Below are positions 48,338-59,277 of a stretch of DNA of 64,000 bases, piece by piece. Below the pieces are notes generated by a model. The model ran no database searches and was not told the DNA's origin. It saw nothing but the letters and a program-made list of their open reading frames with translations. The stretch spans positions 16,664,501 to 16,728,500 of the forward strand of contig CM020518.1 in assembly GCA_009823395.1 (NCBI GenBank), in the 5' to 3' direction. The stretch comes from Thamnaconus septentrionalis (lineage: Eukaryota > Chordata > Actinopteri > Tetraodontiformes > Monacanthidae). Position numbers and translations under genes: made by a program. Numbering within the stretch: position 1 is the first letter of the stretch; each line of letters opens with the position of its first letter.

Positions 48338-48468
48338 CATTCATTCATTCATCTTCTATGCCCGCTTATTCCAATTCAGGGTCACGGGGGTCTGCTGGAG
48401 CCTATCCCAGCTGTCTTAGGGCGAAGGCAGGGTGACACCCTGGACAAGTCGCCAGTTCATCGCAGGGC
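48338..48468 (-). mobile_element. 5'-truncated SINE/L2-like tail with target duplication
   Basis: It consists only of the tail half of the SINE family (CATTCATTCATTCATCTTCT, GGGTCACGGGGGTCTGCTGG, CGCCAGTTCATCGCAGGG). It is flanked by a perfect 13-bp duplication TAATCCATGATCT (48325-48337 and 48469-48481). The low divergence from 26031-26398 suggests a relatively recent target-primed insertion. Confidence 0.9.
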
Positions 48469-48481
48469 TAATCCATGATCT

Positions 48482-48732
48482 ATCACAAAGAATTACTTTG
48501 GAAGCGAAATTTTCTTTTCAAGTTTCTTAATCTCTTAACTCACCTTTTCGTGCTCATCCGCTGCTACAATGCATCCGGGACAAACATAAGAAGAACGTGG
48601 CACACGCACAACAGAGCACGCTCACAGGAATCGGCAGTCAGAGGGGCGACAAGCCGTGTTCTGCTACTGATGCTCGTCTCTGAAAGACATGTCAGAACTC
48701 CTTTTCCTCTTCCTCCTCTACCTACCTACCTA

Positions 48733-48733
<1 letters not shown>
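48482..48733. other. Non-coding stretch
   Basis: Nothing recognised. Confidence 0.3.

Positions 48734-48777
<44 letters not shown>
48734..48777. repeat. (CA)n microsatellite
   Basis: About 21 CA units, after short CTAC repeats. Confidence 0.95.
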
Positions 48778-48781
<4 letters not shown>

Positions 48782-49596
48782 CGCACGCATGCACTTGAGA
48801 CCCGAGGTTGTAATCAGGGAAATGTTCTAGCAAATTTGTTGTGCAGCAGCAACCCCAAAGGAGGCTGAGTAATGATGCATTACAACAACTACACACCCAC
48901 AAACACACTCACACACTCAGGGCCTGTGTGGCGTGATACTGCTTTTCACGGCGACGTGCCGTGTCCCAGATCCATATACCGTGTGTAAAAAAAAAAAAAA
49001 GTATAGGATAATGTGCTTTTCACTCCGCATTAGGGGGATGTTTTGGTCTCCTACATACTAATGGCTGATGATGAAATTAAACAGAAGCTCCTCGAAAACA
49101 AAGAGGGAAGAGAGTATATTTGTTGCCGTGCAGAAATATACCTAAAAAGAAGCTATCGAACAGGAGTGAGGTCCCTGATCCAAGTTTACATGTAAAATAA
49201 GAGTATTGGCTAAGGTACATTCAGTATTTGTGCCCTCGATCTACTCTCATTTCAACCAGCAGGTCATACGAGACTTCCGGTTGACCTTTTACAAGAAAGA
49301 GAGACAGGGAGCAGAGCGCACGAGGAGATAGTGGTGCCGGTTCGTGCCTGCTGTGTGTGCGCTCTTGACACAAATCAGATCATCGACGGCTCTTGTGTTT
49401 ACGAAGAAAGACGCCGCCGCTAAGTCATACAGGAGAGCGAGTCATTTGCTTCAAGAATGGAGATTTTGACCTTCAAGGGAAAGGAAGCAAACTGGGGCTG
49501 TCTGTTTGCCAACCAGCTCAACAGAATTCCACGGCCTTAAAACTGGTAAAGATGACTAGATCCAGGTGCCTGACGATTCAATTTCATTTTGATTTC
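48778..49596. other. Non-coding stretch, nothing recognised
   Basis: No exon is supported. Confidence 0.3.
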
Positions 49597-50150
49597 AGAG
49601 GGCTACGATGCAATTAATCGTGATTAATTCTTATACACATACACACACTTATATATATATATAAATATATGTGTATATATCCAAAGCATGCAACATACTG
49701 CGGAAAGACAAAGTCCCAATAGACTTTGTAATTGGCAGCTTTGTTGTGGTGTTGGGGATAGTTGTCTTGCCAGCGGGCAATGTTCGTTGTGTTCCCACAA
49801 TATTTGTTTGTAGTGTGACACAACTTACAAACAGTGTGACTTTAGTCGAGTTTCTTTTTACCCTCAACCTTGTAAAACCCAGAATGCTGCCACGTGCTGG
49901 CTTTAAATCCCAAAGGAACCTGTCAAATTTTTTTTCCAGTGATCTTTAATGCCGTGTGTGTCGGTGTCTCGTCTCATGAGCTGGTTTGGATCTGCGTGCT
50001 CGTGGGTCTAGTGTGCATCACCTTAAACGCTCCGGTACGACGCTCCAGTGCAGTCGCACATGAGTTCCGGCCTCATCAAAAAAAAAACAATATTTTAAAT
50101 TTGTGAATCGATTAATCGATTAATCTAAGAATCAATTTTTTTTCCTACCC
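49597..50150. repeat. Candidate AT-ended dispersed element (ATTAATCGTGATTAA type)
   Basis: The left edge GCAATTAATCGTGATTAATT and right edge GAATCGATTAATCGATTAAT are palindromic ATTAATC motifs. The related GCGATTAATCACGATTAA lies at about 56922-56940. The motif is frequent in fish interspersed repeats. Borders are uncertain. Confidence 0.3.
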
Positions 50151-50700
50151 CTATAATTCTTTGGCTCTTTCCTTTCGACCTCGCCGGCTCAGTCTACTCC
50201 CGGCCTGTGCAACTTTTTCAGGGCGGGTTTGACTTTTCCCGCCGCCGCGTTTCATTCCGCACAACGCCTCAAGCGAAACGTGCATGGAAGACGCCGCACA
50301 TAACAGAAAACAAACGAGCGCACAGTGGCTGTCGGACTGAATCAGCACATGGGCAGCCTTTCCGAGATCTGCTGCACAAACGAGGGCCAAAACAAACAAA
50401 TTGCGCGCGCATGATTCAGCCACACACACACACACACACACAAAGCGCGCACGCACGCCGACCTCTGGGATCTGATGAGAGGAGATCGCAGTTCAACACT
50501 ATATTACTTTCGTGTCCTCGGGCCCAGCTCCAATCAGAACCAGCTGCTGATAAACTGACTGTGATATCAGGCCCCTCGATACCGCACAAACGGACACATC
50601 CTCTCACTCCGCAACGGCGCCGAGGCGTCGCCCCCGGAGGCTGGGGGGCGTAAACACCACATTTATACACGCACGCGCGTACACATACACAGGCCCAGTC
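50150..50700. promoter_or_regulatory. CpG-rich block
   Basis: CpG-dense sequence with CGCCGCCGCG near 50240 and GCGCCGAGGCGTCGC near 50620, interrupted by a (CA)n at 50421-50442. No exon is supported. Confidence 0.25.
50421..50442. repeat. (CA)n microsatellite
   Basis: 11 CA units. Confidence 0.9.
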
Positions 50701-50708
50701 TTTTACTT

Positions 50709-50730
50709 GCAAAAAAAAAAAAAAAAAAAA
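50709..50730. repeat. Poly-A tract
   Basis: About 22 consecutive A. No retroposon body is recognised beside it. Confidence 0.9.
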
Positions 50731-50797
50731 CACGGTGAAATGATTCCAGCAAACCCAGTGGAGGATTTGCAGATGGCAGAGATAGAGTTGCTTAGAT

Positions 50798-50798
<1 letters not shown>

Positions 50799-50829
<31 letters not shown>
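50799..50829. repeat. (CTG)10 trinucleotide repeat
   Basis: About ten CTG units. On the minus strand they give a poly-Gln run in an otherwise unsupported frame. CTG/CAG tracts can form hairpins and expand. Confidence 0.92.
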
Positions 50830-50832
<3 letters not shown>

Positions 50833-52538
50833 AAGACGGAGGGATGCTGGAAGGGATGAAGAAAGCTGGAGGAGGGCGATAGGAAACTCGCGGAAGTCTA
50901 TGGGCGGAGCGGAGAAGGAGGGCAAGCCGGAAGGCAGGCCGATCTTGGAGCGCGTGTTGTCATAGACGGAGGAGTCCAAAACAAGAAACAGACGTGGGAC
51001 TTTATTTTTCACGGGGGACGGGGAGGGCGGTACTATTTCTTGCATCGCATCAATACACACTGAATATGTGTGTCATGTCAGTGACGTGCGTCAACATTCG
51101 CCTTTTTATTTGTATCTTTTCACCGAAATTGAGATCCATAGTCCAACTGCCGCACGCCTTCCGGCCCAAGTTGAGCGCACATCCTTTAATTGGATCAGCC
51201 TCATCTATATACCTGTCTGAAACCTTTAACTTTTCAACGTGCATCAATGGGGGGGTCTCATTAGGCTGTGAGCATTTTTATTTTCATTTGTCTAACAGTC
51301 TAAACCAATCTAACGATTAATCCAATCTTCGCGCCTAACCCCGGGTTAGTCATGCGTGGCTGTCCGTAATTACAATTAAGAGAGGTGACTCACTCCTTTG
51401 TCACCTTCTGCCATCACCCCTGGAGGAGCGGCGTTAGCCCGACGGCTTGAAACGATGGGGAGCGGCGACGGCAGAAGGAATAATTGAATTTGTCAGCGGC
51501 TTATTTTTTCCTCAAGCGGTATCGATTCATCCCTAACTTTCCCTAACTTGTGGCCGCAATGCATCCCCAACCACCGTCAGTCCGGGGCAGATAGCGCCCG
51601 CTGCGTCTCCCAAGTGTGTCCCGAGCGTGCTCTCATTTGGCCGAGCGCTATCTAGATGCAATCACACTCCTCAAAAGAAGTATTTTTCTTTATTGCAGAT
51701 GCAAAAGGGAGAGCCGGCGACAAACTGCATCATGGGAGCAGCGCGAATCGATTGCGCACGGAGGGTTTCTGCAGCAATCTCAATGTTACAAGGCCGGCGG
51801 ACGACCACAAGCGCTCGTCCTGCTGATTACCGTCTGGCGGCGTGACGAGGTTCCCTGTCGGCCAACCGCCGACTTTACAGGTGCGCGGAGGGGCGCCGCA
51901 CAAAACGCCGACCTCTCCGTGGCCGCGTGCGGTTGCTGCTGGCTGAGGGTCTTGCAAATTGTCCATTATATATCAGTCAATAAAACATTGATCCCGCCTC
52001 CGTTTTCTGGAGGCTGTTATCACTAAGCGCATAGCGCAGTCACATTAGGCGCGCGTCAAAAAACGATTCAAAAAGGACTTGACAGGTGAAATCCATCTCA
52101 CTGTTAGGACCCATGACCCCCCCACCAGGAGAAGGGAAAAAGGAAGGTGTCAAAGGTCAGCGGTCCCTTCTTGACAGCGGCGAATAACTAATCAAGACTT
52201 CACCCAATAATACTGATGTGCCGTGTCACCGTGATGGACTTGCGGCCTTAGGACATGTGCACCAGTGGATGCTGTCTCGTTTGGTTTATCTCGACACCCG
52301 TTCTCACATCTGATCGCAGCCGATCAGCAGACTTTTATTTATGGTGAATTTATATTGTATTATGATAACAATGACTTTTATTCAGAAATACCTGAGAATG
52401 ATTCCTCTTCCTCCTTTTTCACTGCAGTGCATGTAAGCACTGAGCTGTTCACGGGCTTTCTATATTTCTTCATGTAAAAGAGCCACATTTTAACAATAGA
52501 CTGCATACACCAAAGACAAAACTGATAACTGCCTTCTT
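50830..52538. other. Long stretch without a gene, partly GC-rich
   Basis: CpG-richer at 51405-51660 and 51760-51950. No exon is supported. Confidence 0.3.
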
Positions 52539-52648
52539 AATCTAATCTGGAACGCTTTACCTCGCTTTATTAGGTTCTCGCCTTCTGTTTAGACTTTTAA
52601 AACCAATCTTAAAACACACCTGTTTTCTCTGGCTTTTCTGTGTCCTTA
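52539..52648 (+). pseudogene. C-terminal end of a CR1/L2/Rex1-type LINE ORF2
   Basis: The plus strand reads NLIWNALPRFIRFSPSV, one stop, then TFKTNLKTHLFSLAFLCP and a natural-looking stop at 52646. This matches the LWN-LP ... FK--LKTHLF-LAF ending of CR1/L2-group non-LTR retrotransposon polyproteins. Only the last 36 or so codons remain. Confidence 0.75.
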
Positions 52649-54759
52649 AAATTGATTTTAAAATAGTTTTTATACTTTGCTGTTTTAGTTGTACTGGTGC
52701 AGATTGCAGTCTGTTCTGTAACGTTAGCTCTGTAGCTTAGCTCTGTAGGGCTCTCTCAGCTCCCACTGAGTGACTCCTACCTCCTCTCATTTGGTCTAAG
52801 TCAAGTCATTAAATAGACATTTCCAGCAATCTATTTCAGGCAATATAGTGTTAATGGGATGCCGCTTTCTCCTTTGCGCGTAATGCATGTTTGTGTGCTT
52901 TGACATGTGCACATAACGCACAACAAAGCACACATTAGACTGCGCCAGTACAACCTCTGTATCCTGTCGCGTTGTCTTACTGACATCTGAGTGCGCTTCA
53001 CGACGCACTCCGCCTGGATGTGGAGGTGCTGCGGAAACGTCACAGAGCGTCATTTGCTCTGCGCGGCTCGTAAATGGAAAATGTGGCCCTTTTCCGACGA
53101 AGGCGACGTCTGATTTCAGCACACGTTAATAATCGCGGAACAATAACAGAGCAGCTGCTCTATTCAGCCTCTCCGGCCCTGCTCACGGTTCAGGGGCTAC
53201 AGTCGGCTTCGCTTGGGAAAGCGGAGCGGACGGAGGTATGGGACGTTGAGATTCTTGGAGGAGACGTGCGGTTTAAGCTCATTATTTAAAAAAAAAAAAA
53301 ATGTGAAATGGGTCATATCAGTGCACCGACGCTCTCGCCACAAGGAGGATGCGTTTAATTATTTAAATCAGATTTATTCGCGTACGTTTCAAGCGTCTCC
53401 GCGAACAAAAAGCCGGGGCTGCAGAGGCCAAGCCTGCAGAGCCTGGGCTTCACTTCAGATGACAATGAGCTAAAAGGTTCGTGATGTAGCCGGGAGCTGG
53501 AACCAGCCATGCCTCAAATGGGATGAATATAGCTTTGAAATTTGGCTGAAAATAATTGGGAAGCAGGGTAAAACCCATAATTGGTTGGATGGTTTATTTT
53601 GGTACATTTAAAAAAAATAAATAAAAAAAAGAGCAAAGAAATGTTTCAGGTTTTTACTTAATGAAATTAGTGGATGGTTAATCGAATGAATTCATGTTTT
53701 TTCTACCTCAGTTGAGAAACAAACCTTCAGGAATTATGTGCTGACACGAAACCAACCAACGAGACTATCCTCTGGCCTTGTGGTCTGAAATCGCCCCGTC
53801 CACAACGACATGGAGACACTTTCATCACACACAGCAAAAATGAGAATGCGCTTGAATGTTGTTCCAAAACTGGCAAATTCATCTTCTGCTGCCGCCTTTC
53901 CTTCTAAGAGACTTACATTGTAGACAACTTTGGTCTCTGTACCGATGTCCAAAACCAGGAATATACCACCTCAGTATCATCTCTGACTTTATGCCGTGCT
54001 AGATTCTCAACGCGTGCGGCGGTTTTCCGCAAGGTCGTTACCGCATTGCCCTCCGCGCAAGAGAAGTGGCTGAACGCAGGAGGACGTCGTTCCTCATTTC
54101 AGTCCTCTGATGCCCACCACAGGTGTCCGGAACAAACGAGGTCGTTGTCCCTGGTCCGCTGGATTCGCAGCTTCGAACCATCTCTTTGCACGCCGGGCGG
54201 GTCGCCAGCGGCGCAGAAGTTCCCACTGTTGATCCTCGAGCAATCTAAATATTTGAGTCCAGCAAAGTACTGAGAAGTGCTTCTCCCTGATGATCACCGG
54301 TCACGATGGGTTCTATCTCATCAGGCAATCGGACTGGTTAAAATTATAAGCAGGGATAACGTTTTACATACGATATACGATAATAAAATGGCTTAAATTT
54401 ATTATCTCTTGTTTGCTGCTTCAGACCTGGACTACACATTAAACACCAATTGGTATACACCATTATACACCAATTGTTATACACCATTATATACCAATGT
54501 ATACATAAAGATCTAAATATATAAAAAATATATATCTTTCCATGGATAGACCCAAAAAATAAACACTACTGCCCCAGTAAGCCTGCGACAAGCATGCCAG
54601 GCCAGTAGATTACGATAAGCAACAAATGCAGTAGAAGAGCATGCACAGTCAGTTGGCGGTAGAACAATAAGTTACAGTGGCTACGAAGAAAGGAAAAAAT
54701 GGGACTTTTTCCCTGCTCTGGTGGGTGCAAACTGCTGTAGTGGGATCCGTTGGTTTCTC
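52649..54759. other. Long stretch without a proven gene
   Basis: The minus strand at 53734-53952 has an open frame (IGTETKVVYNVSLLEGK and on) without a recognised family. Short local repeats CAATTG-TATACACCATTATA occur at about 54448-54500. Confidence 0.3.
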
Positions 54760-54822
54760 CTTTGATGGTGCAAAGTGTTTTGATGCATCTCTGGTTGTAA
54801 TTTAGTGCAATATAACTGAAAC

Positions 54823-54859
<37 letters not shown>
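54760..54859 (+). mobile_element. LINE 3' tail with (GATT)n
   Basis: GCAAAGTGTTTTGATGCATC, a TTGTAATTTAGTGCAATATA segment and then eight or so GATT units to 54859. It resembles the 3' UTR end of Rex1/CR1-type LINEs. The rest of the element is absent. Confidence 0.6.
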
Positions 54860-56330
54860 AAGGTTGAGTTGATGCTTAATGTCATGTTACATTTCAAAGC
54901 CATTAGAGCCCGACAACATCTTTACAGGGAGCAGTCGGGAGTAGACTTGAATGATTAGTCAAGAAAAAAATGGTTACTGATTCAAAAGAGTGAGGTAACA
55001 AATCAATACTATCGCCCATGCTCAGGAACTAACCCAGTACACGTCCACGTGGGCGAAAAATACACACTTGTGTAGCTTAAGGGCACAATTGTACAGAAAA
55101 AATGTGCGTTTAGAAAATATCAGCACGGGTTTATTCTTGGCCACAGTTTCAGAGATGGACCTGGTTGATTATGGTGCAGCTCAACGACGAGCTTGGAGAC
55201 AAGACCCACATGGACAGGTAGAAGATTGTATCCATCAGCAGAGTGAGTGTGATCAAGGGAGACGGTCAATACACACTGAGCCACTGATCGGAAAACCCTG
55301 GAGCTCCAATAATATTCTGTGTCTTTCTACCAAAACAAACAACGACTCCCAACCAGCTACGCTGCAAGTTCATAATCAGTGAAGGTTCACACAGAACTAG
55401 GGAGCTGTTTACTTGCTGAAATACCTTCCACGGCCTGACCAAAGGGTGGCTTCAGATTACAATCTTATAAAAATCAAGAGCTTGCCGAGCCAAAATCTAA
55501 TTGTTATATCAGGACTAAGTTACTGCACACCAGAAATTCGAAAGTATTGTGTATCCAATATTACTTGAATCTCTGTGCAGGATATTTCAAGCTAGTCAAC
55601 AGTTGAGTACATGTACATTGTTTCGTTTTAGCATAAAAACAGAGAAAGTGGTTAAACAACAACACGCAGTGGTTTTCACAGGGGGCAAATATTGTATGTT
55701 TTCATTAAAACAGGTGACAGGGCTGCATCTGTGCGATCTGAGATATCTTTTTTGCGCGTTTGTTTTTTTTTTTTGGCGTAGGAGGTGAAACACCTCGGAT
55801 GGCGGCGGAGTGCTCTGGGAACGTGTGAACAAACACACGTTCAGCTCAACTCGCTGTCTGTAAAATCCATGCCATTGAGTTTGTCGGTGCCTCAGAGGTG
55901 AAGTCAGCAAACTGAGCTTCGACCCCAGCCGACGGCAACACCTCAGGCCCTGACCGCGCACTCCCACTACAAACGACACAGGAAGTGTTTCCGAAACTGA
56001 AACATTAAATACCCGGTGAACCTTGTGTAACTATCACACCTTCTTTAATTATATTTTAATCTCAAAGCAATGTTTTTGACTGAAATAGAATATATATAAA
56101 ATATATTGGCTTCATGAAGGGAAGCTCTGTAGATTATCTTTTTTATTTTTCTGCAATTCTGCACACAGCCATTTACAACCATTATTGTTTGAAAATGGTT
56201 GTAAATGTATTTATTTATTTATTTATTTAATAGCAACAACGGCAAACCCAGAGGCAAAGGCTTCAATGGTGCAGACTTGTTTGATTTCTGTCAGGGCTAA
56301 TTTGGCTGTTTCATATTTCTCTTAAATAAA
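54860..56330. other. Non-coding stretch
   Basis: (TTTA)n lies at about 56208-56229. No exon is supported. Confidence 0.3.
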
Positions 56331-56334
56331 TAAA

Positions 56335-56335
56335 T

Positions 56336-56378
<43 letters not shown>

Positions 56379-56402
56379 CATATATATATATATATATATA
56401 TA
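56335..56402. repeat. (GATA)n(TA)n microsatellite
   Basis: About ten GATA units followed by about eleven TA units. Confidence 0.95.
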
Positions 56403-56950
56403 TTTTTGTTGGCGGTATCCATTCGGCACCCTTGTTAACCGATGGTGTCGCTCACGCATTTTCTAAATAAAATACCGCGATTGACAAATTGACAATCATA
56501 TTTGTTCACGTTATATTTGTCAGTATCTAGTGTCAGAGTGCGACAGAGATTAAACAAAGAAATACAAAGACACACACACACACAAGGGGATGAAGGGGCA
56601 CACAGTGAAATGACCAATATCGCACGCAAGTAAAAATGAATTGCTTGATTTGTAAACTTTAATGGTTAGGAGCATTGGCTTGAGAATACCTCAAGGTTTG
56701 AGGGTTTTTTTTGGAGAGTATCTGGACAGTTTAAGTATGTAATCGTTTTGTAATCATCCAATGAAAATAAAAATAGAATATTTCTACACAGGAATTATTA
56801 TTGTCCTCTCTAAATTTTTTCTAGAGTATAAGAAACACAATAAATATTTTGTTATTTTACATATAGAGTAAAAAATTTGCTCTTAATTTGCAATTAATCA
56901 CGAGTTAACTCAAGACACTAATGCGATTAATCACGATTAAAAAATTTAAT
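56403..56950. repeat. AT-rich dispersed repeat candidate
   Basis: It ends with GCGATTAATCACGATTAA, related to 49597-50150, and runs straight into the long TA tract. The family is not named. Confidence 0.25.
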
Positions 56951-56959
56951 TAAAAAAAA

Positions 56960-56980
56960 AATATATATATATAATTAATT

Positions 56981-57058
<78 letters not shown>

Positions 57059-57060
57059 TG
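56960..57060. repeat. (TA)n microsatellite
   Basis: About 35 TA units in the main run, preceded by short AT runs. Confidence 0.95.
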
Positions 57061-57318
57061 TATCAATACAAACACAGTGTTGTGTCGATCTGAGAAGAAC
57101 TCAAACTACTTAATCGTCAAGCTTTACTTAACAGAGACCTGACGCTGTCTCTTTTATTTACGCTTTTGTTTTCCTCCTGACGCTGTGAATGCAGCCAGTC
57201 CTTTTTTTAGTCCGTCCCCTCTGCTCCAAGCAGCTTCGCGGAGGAAAACTTGTCACAACAGGGTGACCGGCTGCGGGCTATGTACAGAGTGCCGGCGAAC
57301 GGCAAATGGCCATCGTCG

Positions 57319-57470
57319 CTCGGCTCTCGCCAAAACAAATTACTCAGAGCCCCTGGCAGTGTTCATTGCCCTGAAACATTTTCTGCCATTTCTCCACCAC
57401 TGTCACATTTTGATAAGCTCTGACTGCTCCACAGAAACACCTCACATCGCCCCATCGGCTCCATCTCGCT
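57319..57470 (+). pseudogene. Possible RNase H fragment of a DIRS-type retrotransposon
   Basis: The frame reads SEPLAVFIALKHFLPFLHHC, then HILISSDCSTE. It resembles the RNase H strand-helix of DIRS/Ngaro elements, where E-L--V-LALKHFLP-L-G-HVLVRTDNTT is usual; the E and the D are kept. A stop follows within about 20 codons. The similarity is short and judged by eye. Confidence 0.4.
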
Positions 57471-57479
57471 GAGATCAGC

Positions 57480-58688
57480 ACAGGCTAGCACAAAGCCTGA
57501 CGCAGAGAGCGTTTTTGACACTCTCTGTGACTACGCCCGGCCTTCGCCTACTAGCGTTTGATCATAATTATATTTACCGTGTTATAGTCATCTTGTGACT
57601 TTTTTATTTACAGTGCATTGACAATATGGCAGGGGTAGGTTGTGTTGCAAATGTTCAATACCATAACAGCTATTTGATGGAAAGGTGACCCCTTTTCCAT
57701 CAACTGCCCATAAAGCCATGATTTCTACCTGCTGAGTTTCTTATGGGAGAATCCTACTAATTGGCTTCTCACCTTGTGACAGACGTGCACTGTATTCATG
57801 AAACTTGGCGGGGCACCTTGTATGGCTTTACAGTCAGTATACGGGTGGCAGCCTTTCTTTCAGGATCTAAATCGAGTACACACAAAACTGAAACATCATG
57901 AAACCTCCTGTGCATTTCTATTTTTTTCTTTATTTTCAGTCGTCATTCTTCCACTGCAAAATGGCTCGAGCAAAGTGCCCCTTCTGGACAACAAAAACAC
58001 AATGCTGTAGTATCACCGAGAATGAGAAGAGGTCAATGTTTGGGTGATGGAGGTAACAGATACCTCTGGGAGAACCTGAGGAATAGGTTTGTTTTGAAGA
58101 AAGCTGCCGGATCAACACACATCATCTTCAGCTTCTTCTGATTTGTCTCCTCTTTGGAAAGTGCATGTAAGCGGAGATGCCATTTCTCATCCTTCAATAC
58201 AAAAACAGCAGATTATTTTTTTGATTCAAGTTTTCCAGTTTGCTTTTCTTTTCAATTATGTTCTTTTTACTAACCCCGATTCTATTTCATATTTCATATT
58301 TGGGTGCTTGGGGTACGGGCGGTAGTGTTGTTCATACCGGCCTGCTGCACGGTGACACGGAGGGAAATGAATCTTTGTGCGATTGCTTCACTACAAGACA
58401 GCCTCTTGTTCCTGCTCACCAAGCCGCATCCCGCCTTATTCCACTGCAAAGCCATATCCGAGCAAAGGCGCGATTCTAATATGCCGGGTTCCATGTGAAA
58501 TCTGTCAGTTGGAAACATCACAAACTTTAATTTGCATGTCTCCCACTGGCGCGTGTAATTCAACATATGGTATGAACTCGTCTGATCTGGCAGATTAGCA
58601 TGCCGTCCTGCTCTGCATTTGAAAAAGAGTCAATGTGAAAGGATGAAATGGTAGCTTTGGGTGAAATATTTAGATACACAATGCTCTA
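57480..58688. other. Non-coding stretch, nothing recognised
   Basis: No exon is supported. Confidence 0.3.
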
Positions 58689-58696
58689 TAAGGGGA

Positions 58697-59269
58697 CAGT
58701 GTTGTTGTGATTACTCCATAAAAGTAATCCAACTACTGTTTACAGATTACTTCTTTTAAAAGTAATCTAATTACTTCTTTAACTACTTTGTTTCATAAGT
58801 AGTCAATTATTAATTACTAATTACTTTAGTTAAAAAAATATAAAGTCACAGTGGAGAACGTCTTGTTTCCTGCACATAACGTACAGCGAACCACAATATT
58901 ATTTCATTTAGACGAGATAAACTCAAAATAATGTTTGTATTTCCAGCTACAAACGCAATCGCTGTTTTGTCTTTTGCCACCATCATGCTTGTTTTGGTGC
59001 GTCGTTGCTTATGAATGTGGTTGCATGCACGGCTCAATCATCAATCTGCGACATTGTTGTTTTTGGTTGTTTTTTAAAATTTTGTGGATAATAAGACATT
59101 TCTTGCTTGCCAAATATTTCGGGAAAGTAATGGAATCGTTACTTGATAAAAGTAATTATGATATTATTACCAGTTTTGCCAAAGTAATCCCATTACATTA
59201 CCCCGTTAATTTAAAAGTAGTTTAATTACAGTAGCGGATTACTTAGTATTAGATTACTCGCCAACACTG
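58697..59269 (-). mobile_element. hAT-like MITE copy D with BED-finger relic
   Basis: Ends CAGTGTTGTTGTGATTAC and CGCCAACACTG, with a perfect 8-bp target duplication TAAGGGGA (58689-58696 and 59270-59277). The minus strand reads MMVAKDKTAIAF, then after a one-base loss a segment that in the other frame gives IVVRCTLCAGNKTFST. It is 573 bp and shares its internal deletion junction (AACAGT or CACAGT followed by GAGAACGTC) with copy A. Confidence 0.87.
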
Positions 59270-59277
59270 TAAGGGGA

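Noticed and set aside
50416..51060. 214-codon minus-strand frame with a poly-Gln run
   Set aside because: It is held open by the (CTG)10, CA and poly-A repeats and GC-rich sequence, and has no recognised domain.
53734..53952. MPN-domain (Abraxas-like) exon suggested by VGWFR
   Set aside because: The surrounding residues do not follow the MPN pattern, and the frame ends right after VGWFRVST.
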